Shown here one piece after another: positions 58,215-64,000 of a stretch of DNA of 64,000 bases. The position numbers were made by a program, and so were the translations under genes. Source of the stretch: Pseudomonas sp. FP2309 (GTDB lineage: Bacteria; Pseudomonadota; Gammaproteobacteria; Pseudomonadales; Pseudomonadaceae); NCBI RefSeq assembly GCF_030687575.1, contig NZ_CP117439.1, positions 2,409,501 to 2,473,500 on the forward strand, written 5' to 3'. Within the stretch, counting starts at the first letter, position 1. Each line of letters opens with the position of its first letter. The notes under the pieces are model-generated. The model saw only the letters and a program-made list of their open reading frames with translations. It did no database searches and was not told the DNA's origin.

Positions 58215-59828
58215 ATGGCTGGAGACGGAACTCTGATGGGCGCAGCTGTGCCACCGCAACCGGTGGTGCGCGGGTTGCCCGGCTGGCTCACGCCGCTTAT
58301 GCAGAGCACCGCCCTGGTGCTGATACTGTTGGGCCTGGCCCTCGCCAGCCTGCCGATCTACCTCTGCCTGCCATTGGCCTTGCTGGTGATCTGGCTGCCC
58401 CGCCTGAGAGCGCCCAAACCGGCAACAATGCACACAGCGGCCACCGATGCCATCGGCGACCTGACCCGCGACCTGTCCTATACCACCAGCCATAACGCGC
58501 TGTCCGCCGCTGGCGTGGCCTATTCGGTCAAGCAACTGGCGGCCCGCGTGCAATCGCAACTGAGCGCGGCCAAACAGATTGTCAGCAGCGCCGAAGTGAT
58601 GATCGGTACCGAACAAGTCACCTCGAAATTGAGCCGCGACGCCCTGGAAGCTGCCAGCCAGGCCCATCAGCGCAGTACCGAAGGCCGTGACGTGCTGGCC
58701 CAGTCGATCACCCGCATGCACCAGCTCAGCCAGCGTGCCAACGCCAGTCGCCAGTTGATCGAGGCGTTGAGCCAGCGCAGCGAAGAAATCCAGCGCGTCA
58801 CCCTGGTGATCCAATCCATCGCCAGCCAGACCAACCTGCTGGCGCTTAACGCGGCGATTGAGGCGGCGCGCGCCGGCGAACATGGGCGCGGCTTCGCCGT
58901 GGTGGCCGATGAAGTGCGCGGGCTGGCCGGCCGCACGGCCACGGCCACCGATGAGGTCGGCGTGATGGTGGCGGATATCCAGCAGCGCACGGCTCAGGTG
59001 GTGGAGCAGATTCGCCAGTTGTCGGCGGACTTGAACACCGGTGTCGAGCAGGTGGAACACGCCGGCGAACAGTTGCACAGCATCGCCAGCCTGGCGGCAA
59101 ATGTGGAAGTGCAGGTCAATGAAATCGCCCAGGGCGCCGACACCAATCGCCTCCAGCTCGACAGCCTGTTCCACGCCGTGGAGCAGATGCGCAGCGACCT
59201 CGATGTGAGTGACCAGCAGACCCGCCAACTGGCCGACGCCGCCGTGCAAATGGAAGGGCAGGCCGAAACCATCAGTGAACGCCTGGCGGCGGTCGGGCTG
59301 GATGACTATCACCAGCGGGTTTACGACCTGGCGCGCGAAGGGGCCAGTCGCATTGCGGCGCAATTCGAGGCCGACGTGCTGCAAAATCGTATCAGCCTGG
59401 ACGACCTGTTCGACCGCAGTTACACGCCGATTGCCAATACCCATCCGAGCAAATACCACACTCGCTTCGACGGCTATACCGATCAGGTGCTGCCGGCGAT
59501 TCAGGAAGCGCTGTTGCCGCGCCATGAGGGGCTGGTGTTCGCCATCGCCTGCACGCAACAGGGTTATGTGCCTACCCATAACAAGGCCTTTTCCCAGCCC
59601 TTGACCGGTGATGCCCAGGTCGATGCGGTGCAAAACCGCACCAAGCGCAAGTTCGACGACCGTACCGGGATCCGCTGCGGCAGCCATCAGCAAGCGGTGT
59701 TGTTGCAGACCTACACCCGCGATACCGGCGAGCTGATGCACGATCTGTCGGTACCGATCATGGTCAGGGGACGTCATTGGGGCGGGTTGCGCCTGGGGTA
59801 TAAACCTGAGGGCGCCAAGGGCGTCTGA
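58215..59828 (+). CDS. Methyl-accepting chemotaxis protein with C-terminal sensor-like domain
   Basis: A 537-residue chemoreceptor. Two close hydrophobic segments lie at about 25-60, then an MCP signalling domain (about 75-345) with the tip [20 protein letters not shown]. Instead of a periplasmic domain, the sensor-like part is at the C-terminus (about 370-530; [19 protein letters not shown] and [16 protein letters not shown]). This puts sensing on the cytoplasmic side. The ATG at 58215 follows a GGGGG; an ATG at 58190 is out of frame. The ligand is unknown. Confidence 0.88.
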   Translation: MAGDGTLMGAAVPPQPVVRGLPGWLTPLMQSTALVLILLGLALASLPIYLCLPLALLVIWLPRLRAPKPATMHTAATDAIGDLTRDLSYTTSHNALSAAGVAYSVKQLAARVQSQLSAAKQIVSSAEVMIGTEQVTSKLSRDALEAASQAHQRSTEGRDVLAQSITRMHQLSQRANASRQLIEALSQRSEEIQRVTLVIQSIASQTNLLALNAAIEAARAGEHGRGFAVVADEVRGLAGRTATATDEVGVMVADIQQRTAQVVEQIRQLSADLNTGVEQVEHAGEQLHSIASLAANVEVQVNEIAQGADTNRLQLDSLFHAVEQMRSDLDVSDQQTRQLADAAVQMEGQAETISERLAAVGLDDYHQRVYDLAREGASRIAAQFEADVLQNRISLDDLFDRSYTPIANTHPSKYHTRFDGYTDQVLPAIQEALLPRHEGLVFAIACTQQGYVPTHNKAFSQPLTGDAQVDAVQNRTKRKFDDRTGIRCGSHQQAVLLQTYTRDTGELMHDLSVPIMVRGRHWGGLRLGYKPEGAKGV

Positions 59829-59944
59829 GGGAATTGTTGCTGTTTATGCAACGAAGCTATGTCGCGGGATCGCTTTTTCGCATTAATGGAACGTCGTAGC
59901 ATGTCGCGCATTGTTAGCCAGCTAACGAATTGCGGAGAAGTGTT

Positions 59945-60148
59945 ATGCAAAACAAAGTCGATGTCGCGGTGATTATCGGCAGTGGCGTCCCCGAAACCCT
60001 GCGCGCGCTGGGCCAGAACGCCTGTTGGGTGGTGCTGCTCGACGGTGAGCAGCGCGGCGCCGCGTTCGCCAGCCGCGATCAAGCGCATGCTTGCAAGGCT
60101 GCCTGGGAGGCGCAGTTGCGCCTGGAACGGTCAGGCAGCCTGCACTGA
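59945..60148 (+). CDS. Small hypothetical protein, 67 residues
   Basis: A 67-residue cytoplasmic protein with a good ribosome binding site (GCGGAGAAGTGTT). It starts MQNKVDVAVIIGSGVPETLR and is alpha/beta in character with two Cys. I do not recognise the family. It is convergent with the DUF2789-like gene, six bases away. Confidence 0.65.
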   Translation: MQNKVDVAVIIGSGVPETLRALGQNACWVVLLDGEQRGAAFASRDQAHACKAAWEAQLRLERSGSLH

Positions 60149-60153
60149 GTGCG

Positions 60154-60390
60154 TTACTGGCCTTGATGCAGGCGCTGGTTCAGCTCATCCACCGCGATGG
60201 CCCAGTCGGCGTCTTCGCGTAACTCCTCCTTGAGAAACTGCGCCTGCTGCGACGTCCAGAACGGTGCGTCGATGAGCTTGACGTCGTCACTCAGTGGGTG
60301 CGCGGCAATAAAGGCGTCGATAGCTTCGGGCGTCGACTCCAGGCCCAGTTGATCAAATAAGGTTTCGAGCGTAGGTATCGGCGCGTCCAT
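60154..60390 (-). CDS. DUF2789-family small protein
   Basis: A 78-residue acidic protein matching the DUF2789 pattern: PTLETLFDQLGLESTPEAID followed by LIDAPFWTSQQAQFLKEELR and EDADWAIAVDELN. The ATG at 60390 follows an AGGGAGAACTAC. Function is not known for the family. It stands alone among other small genes. Confidence 0.85.
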   Translation of the reverse strand: MDAPIPTLETLFDQLGLESTPEAIDAFIAAHPLSDDVKLIDAPFWTSQQAQFLKEELREDADWAIAVDELNQRLHQGQ

Positions 60391-60461
60391 GTAGTTCTCC
60401 CTGCGGTTTTGAAGGTGGTATGCATGGGAGGCCTGGAGCGTGACAGAGTTCGATCGGTGTC

Positions 60462-60692
60462 TCAGGAAGTCAGGGCCCCTGAATCCACGGCAGTCTTGAG
60501 GGCCAGGGCGGATTCTTTCCCGGCGCTGGCGGCAGTCTCCAGGGTCTTGAACCAACGGTCCTTTTCCACTTGGTGCGTTGTGACGGTGGTCAGCGGCGGC
60601 TTGGCGCGCATCACGATCACGGCTTGAAATTCACCGTCTACTTCCCTTGCGTCGCCATGAATGAAAAATTCGCCAATATCAAATTCCGTCAC
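60462..60692 (-). CDS. Small hypothetical protein, 76 residues
   Basis: A 76-residue protein. The GTG at 60692 is chosen because AAGGGAAGG lies at good spacing; the frame is open 20 codons further upstream without a ribosome binding site. The sequence starts MTEFDIGEFFIHGDAREVDG and shows a beta-rich first half, then TVTTHQVEKDRWFKTLETAA. I do not recognise the family. The gene is probably monocistronic. Confidence 0.65.
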   Translation of the reverse strand: MTEFDIGEFFIHGDAREVDGEFQAVIVMRAKPPLTTVTTHQVEKDRWFKTLETAASAGKESALALKTAVDSGALTS

Positions 60693-60806
60693 GTATCGCC
60701 TTCCCTTCGAGGTAACTAACTGCACTGATGAAACCTGACCCGCACGGGGCAAACTTCAATGGACGGGCCAGTATGGCAGTTGTTGAGGGGCGGCGGCGCA
60801 GTAAAC

Positions 60807-61073
60807 TCACCCGGCTGACGAAACGATCCCTCCAGACAGGTTGGCTTCCAACTGTCTGGCCAGCTCGCAGGCTTGGATGTGGTCGCTGCGAAAACCTTTG
60901 ATCCTGCCGCTGTTCACTTCAAGGATATGAAAGAAATTGCGCCCGGCAGGTACAACTTGGTAAAGAACGGAATTGGAGTACCCGCTGGGGCTGTGCAAGC
61001 AGTAGTATTGGCGTTCGTCCTGACAGGATGAACGAGCGCGGGAAGACGTAGCGTCGTGTTGACGTCGTTGCAT
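60807..61073 (-). CDS. Small hypothetical protein, 88 residues
   Basis: An 88-residue protein with a strong ribosome binding site (CAGGAGCTGACC). It includes VVPAGRNFFHILEVNSGRIK and FRSDHIQACELARQLEANLS, and may be a small alpha/beta domain. The first 25 residues are Arg/Ser/Gln-rich and may be disordered. No known family. It is divergent from the 61473 gene across a 399-base gap. Confidence 0.65.
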   Translation of the reverse strand: MQRRQHDATSSRARSSCQDERQYYCLHSPSGYSNSVLYQVVPAGRNFFHILEVNSGRIKGFRSDHIQACELARQLEANLSGGIVSSAG

Positions 61074-61472
61074 GGTCAGCTCCTGTCGATTGATCTTGTT
61101 GGCACACCAGCAGTGTTTCGGGTGGTTTTGACCCCTGTTGCTGTTTTAGTATTGTCGTCTGCGCGTGGCACCTGGTTCCAAACCGAGGTGTTTTCGTTTG
61201 TACACGTTGTCGGAAACAGCGTTTTTAATTGGGTTATTCTCTGAAGCGGTTCGACCGGTATTCTCTGGTTAGTGAACCTGTGATTTCCTGTGATGCCGGA
61301 TGACCTTGCACAAGGTCTGTCGTGTACGGCTGTACCCGTCGCGGGGCGCAGCAGCGGGGTCTTCTTCAGTTTTTTTCAAAGAGCATGTGCTGTGTGATCG
61401 TGCCTGTAAGGCCGTTTTTTTGTGCTGCCCGCGCTTGGCGGACAGCGCTCTTTTCGATGTGGGGGCGTTTCC
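61074..61472. other. Divergent intergenic region, AT-rich
   Basis: This 399-base gap has no convincing gene. A weak sigma-70-like pair TTGACC (61128) and TATTGT (61150), 16 bases apart, faces right. Long T and pyrimidine tracts lie near 61370-61425. An untranslated leader or a small RNA is possible, but nothing shows it. Confidence 0.4.
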
Positions 61473-61943
61473 TTGGCAGTCAGTAATCTGGATATGCACG
61501 CGTTGTTCGTGCTGGGTGATTTGCGCGCAAAGTTGGTCAAGCAGTTTCAATCTCGTTTCGTTTACATCACTGAGCAGACGCCGGAAGGCATCTACATCGC
61601 CGAAATCGATACCGAAACAGCGTTGGTCGTGGATGACAAACCTCGTTTGGAACTCAAAGTCGGTGACCACTTTCGCGCAGCTGTATTGCCCAGTCGCGAA
61701 GGCGGCAAGTTCGAACTCAAATTTCGCGACATCAAGTTGACGGTATATGGCCTGGGCGACTACGCCTTTGTTTCTTCAACCGAAGGTCAGGGCATCGTCT
61801 TCAAGGAAGGCCACAGCGTCATGCTGGTATTCGCCGCCAATGAACAACTGCAGGAAGGCCTGACCAAAACCCTCAAGGCCGTGACCGGCAAGGCCGCCAA
61901 GTGGCGCAAGGGTGAACTGGTGACATTCAAGGCCAGCGAATAA
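61473..61943 (+). CDS. Conserved-looking hypothetical protein, 156 residues
   Basis: A 156-residue cytoplasmic protein. I prefer the TTG at 61473, which has GGGGGCG upstream; the ATG at 61494 lacks a ribosome binding site and would give 149 residues. The sequence is beta-rich with alternating charges (VLGDLRAKLVKQFQSRFVYI, PRLELKVGDHFRAAVLPSRE, YGLGDYAFVSSTEGQGIVF) and a Lys-rich end. No family is recognised. It lies alone between a divergent small gene and the betaine-type binding protein. Confidence 0.7.
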   Translation: MAVSNLDMHALFVLGDLRAKLVKQFQSRFVYITEQTPEGIYIAEIDTETALVVDDKPRLELKVGDHFRAAVLPSREGGKFELKFRDIKLTVYGLGDYAFVSSTEGQGIVFKEGHSVMLVFAANEQLQEGLTKTLKAVTGKAAKWRKGELVTFKASE

Positions 61944-62070
61944 CCGACAGCGAACATCTTCTATCTCCCGGAACCTCTTCTACAGTTGAGTTGACTTAAC
62001 TATTCAGAGGCTTCGCGCGCATGCAGCAAAGCCGTCCGCTATCGGCTGCAACATCGCGAGGTGCAAGGGC

Positions 62071-63090
62071 ATGAAAGGATTGAGAACGCTGTTGGCTGCT
62101 TCTCTGACGACGCTGAGTCTGTCAGTCGCTTCGCTGCCGGCTGCGGCCGCACCGGCGCCGGTGCACTTTGCCGACCTGAACTGGGAAAGCGGCAGCCTGA
62201 TCACCGAAATACTGCGGGTGATTGTCGAGAAGGGCTATGAACTGCCGACCGACACCTTGCCCGGTACTACCATCACCCTGGAAACCGCCCTGGCCAAAAA
62301 TGATATCCAGGTGATCGGCGAAGAATGGGCAGGTCGCAGCCCCGTGTGGGTCAAGGCCGAGGCCGAAGGCAAAGTGGTGGGTCTGGGCGATACCGTCAAA
62401 GGCGCGACCGAAGGCTGGTGGGTGCCGGAGTACGTGGTCAAGGGCGATCCCGTCAAAGGCATCAAACCCTTGGCGCCGGAGCTTAAAAGCGTGAAGGACC
62501 TGGCCCGCTACAAGGACGTGTTCAAGGACCCGGAATCCCCTGGCAAGGGCCGCTTTCTCAACAGCCCCATCGGCTGGACCTCGGAGGTGGTGAACAAGCA
62601 GAAGCTCAAAGCCTACGGCCTGGACGACAGCTACGTGAACTTTCGCAGCGGTTCGGGCGCGGCGCTGGATGCCGAAATCGCCTCGTCGATACGCCGTGGC
62701 AAACCGGTGTTGTTCTACTACTGGTCCCCCACGCCTTTGATGGGGCGCTACAAACTGATCCAGTTGGAAGAGCCGCCGTTCGATGCCGAGGCCTGGAAGA
62801 CGCTGACGGACGCGGATAACCCCGATCCGAAGCCGACGCGGTCGCTGGCATCCAAGTTGAGCATCGGCGTGTCGACGCCGTTCCAACAGGCGCATCCGCA
62901 GATCGCGGCGTTTTTTGAGAAGGTCGAGTTTCCGATTGATCCGCTGAATAAGGCCCTGGCAAGCATGAGTGAGAACCACACAGCGCCACGGGAGGCGGCC
63001 CGGATGTTTATGAAAGCGCATCCAGAGGTGTGGAAGGCGTGGTTGACCGAGGATGTGGCGCAGAAGGTTGAAGCTGGGTTAAGTCAGTAA
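62071..63090 (+). CDS. Glycine betaine/choline-type ABC substrate-binding protein
   Basis: A 339-residue periplasmic protein of the OpuAC class with a signal peptide (cleavage near AAAAP). VHFADLNWESGSLITEILR, IQVIGEEWAG and LFYYWSPTPLMGRYKLIQLE supply the aromatic and acidic residues used to bind quaternary amines. No ATPase or permease follows in the window, so it may serve as an orphan binding protein for a transporter elsewhere. The exact ligand (betaine, choline, carnitine or proline) is not resolved. Confidence 0.88.
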   Translation: MKGLRTLLAASLTTLSLSVASLPAAAAPAPVHFADLNWESGSLITEILRVIVEKGYELPTDTLPGTTITLETALAKNDIQVIGEEWAGRSPVWVKAEAEGKVVGLGDTVKGATEGWWVPEYVVKGDPVKGIKPLAPELKSVKDLARYKDVFKDPESPGKGRFLNSPIGWTSEVVNKQKLKAYGLDDSYVNFRSGSGAALDAEIASSIRRGKPVLFYYWSPTPLMGRYKLIQLEEPPFDAEAWKTLTDADNPDPKPTRSLASKLSIGVSTPFQQAHPQIAAFFEKVEFPIDPLNKALASMSENHTAPREAARMFMKAHPEVWKAWLTEDVAQKVEAGLSQ

Positions 63091-63251
63091 AGCGTGCACC
63101 GCGTGTGTGGGCTGGCCCACGTACGCGGTGCATTTGAGCATTGAAACGGGCGATTTGCATGAGGAACACTTTGCTGTCAGCCGCCGACGAAATGCCTGCA
63201 ATAAATCTCCTGGCGACTATGCTGAGTCGCACCTTCTGAGGGAGACCCGCC

Positions 63252-63689
63252 ATGAGCTTTGTCATCGCACGATGGATCGTCGGCGTTTTCACCTGCATCA
63301 GCATGGTGCACCTGTACTGGGCGGCTGGCGGCAAACTCGGCAGCCTCGCCGCCATCCCCCAACTTCCCGGCGAATTCGCCAGCGGGCCTCGCCCGGCGTT
63401 CAAACCCTCGGCGCTGGGCACCTTTTTAGTGGCCATGGGGTTGGTGGCGATTGCCGTGCTCGTGTGTCTGCGGGCTGGCCTGTATTTCTCGCCGGTGTCC
63501 CATGGGGCTTTGCAATGGGGCATCAGTGCGATTGCGTTGGTGATGTTCGCCAGGGCGATTGGGGATTCGGAATTGGTGGGGTTTTTCAAGAAGGTAGGCG
63601 GATCTCGGTTTGCGCGGCTGGATACCTGGTTTTATTCGCCGTTGTGTTTGGTCTTGGGGGCGGGGTTGTTGGTGGTGGCATGGAGTTGA
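63252..63689 (+). CDS. DUF3995-family membrane protein
   Basis: A 145-residue protein with four predicted helices (about 7-25, 55-77, 83-103, 122-143). The N-terminal MVHLYWAAGGKLG and LDTWFYSPLCLVLG near the end are like DUF3995 proteins. Ribosome binding site GGGAGACCCGCC. Function is unknown. It is alone; 266 bases with no gene follow it. Confidence 0.8.
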   Translation: MSFVIARWIVGVFTCISMVHLYWAAGGKLGSLAAIPQLPGEFASGPRPAFKPSALGTFLVAMGLVAIAVLVCLRAGLYFSPVSHGALQWGISAIALVMFARAIGDSELVGFFKKVGGSRFARLDTWFYSPLCLVLGAGLLVVAWS

Positions 63690-63955
63690 GGGGCTGATCG
63701 CTCGGTAAAGGGCAAGGCGTCGACGCGCTGCCGCAGCCAAAAGCGTCAGGATGAACGGTTGGCAACATCACAGAGGGCTGACCAACAAAGGGACAGAACC
63801 GCGCTAGCCCAGCTCAATGGGCTACACGAAAACACGACACGACTGATTGCAGCGCGTGCCAAGCAACGCGCTCAAATAAAAATCGATCTCATTCTTGCCC
63901 GATTTTCCGACTTGGCCGTCATGGTTAATAGAACCTCCCTTACGCAGGATTTCCC

Positions 63956-64000
63956 ATGTCGCGCCTTGCTCGTCCCTTGCATCCACTGGCCCTGTCGGTG
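63956..64000 (+). CDS. Start of a gene cut by the window edge
   Basis: Fifteen codons beginning MSRLARPLHPLALSV, after a weak AGGATTTCCC. The Arg-then-hydrophobic pattern looks like the beginning of a signal peptide, as in TonB-dependent receptors, but the family cannot be set from 15 residues. The preceding 266 bases (63690-63955) hold no gene I can support. Confidence 0.45.
   Translation, partial: MSRLARPLHPLALSV

Noticed and set aside
61074..61472. Small RNA or coding gene in the 399-base gap
   Set aside because: Only a weak promoter pair and T tracts were seen; no terminator hairpin or conserved fold could be shown by eye.

Overview
The window looks like a chromosomal segment of a fluorescens-group Pseudomonas. 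It is GC-rich with strong third-position GC bias, so many long antisense shadow frames are open. It carries Pseudomonas-style intergenic hairpins with GTGGGAG/CTCCCAC arms, an AcoR-AcoABC acetoin system, a SpuD-type polyamine module, an inositol (iol) cluster and a DksA2-like protein. No rRNA, tRNA, CRISPR array, phage or complete insertion sequence was seen.

Region 1 (1-16.7 kb) is an exopolysaccharide locus of mixed design. A colanic-acid-like set on the plus strand makes and uses GDP-mannose and GDP-fucose: acetyltransferase, unusual nitroreductase-like protein, glycosyltransferases, gmd, fcl, GDP-mannose hydrolase and manC. It is followed by yjbE, a Wza-type exporter and yjbFGH. A WcaJ-type initiating transferase lies on the minus strand. 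Next to it is a three-gene minus-strand regulatory operon: a pseudo-receiver winged-helix protein, a degenerate EAL protein and a winged-helix protein with no receiver. Clusters of GTTAT cores, three of them in exact 14-bp phase, lie before both wcaJ and yjbE and could be the operators. From memory, the layout recalls the colanic-acid-like polymer locus and capsule switch of P. fluorescens SBW25. This is the most interesting system in the window.

Region 2 (17-29 kb) is accessory. It holds a thioesterase-like protein, a secreted protein made of nine 13-residue repeats, a pirin, a GlxA-type regulator, two tail-to-tail winged-helix/NTPase regulators (one short), small AraC and LysR regulators, an AhpD-like protein, a scar where an MFS remnant meets an AraC remnant, and a TonB-dependent siderophore receptor.

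Region 3 (29-35.4 kb) is acetoin/butanediol catabolism. It contains a butanediol dehydrogenase-like SDR, the sigma-54 activator AcoR and acoABC. Two matching palindromes lie upstream of the SDR and of acoA, and acoA has a good -24/-12 promoter.

Region 4 (35.4-44.1 kb) holds a polyamine module (AraC regulator, glutamylpolyamine synthetase, SpuD/PotF-like binding protein, PuuB-like oxidase), a SRPBCC protein, an OmpR-type two-component system, and a membrane protein with a near-consensus sigma-54 promoter followed by a 24-residue membrane peptide.

Region 5 (44.1-57.3 kb) is myo-inositol catabolism: RpiR-type repressor, iolC (kinase-aldolase fusion), iolE, iolB, an internally deleted TIM-barrel remnant, iolD, iolG, a second Gfo/Idh/MocA dehydrogenase and a three-gene ABC importer. 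Matching operator-like repeats precede iolC and the importer.

Region 6 (57.6-64 kb) contains the DksA2-like protein, a chemoreceptor with its putative sensor at the C-terminus, several small conserved-looking proteins, a glycine-betaine-type binding protein, a DUF3995-like membrane protein and the start of a further gene.
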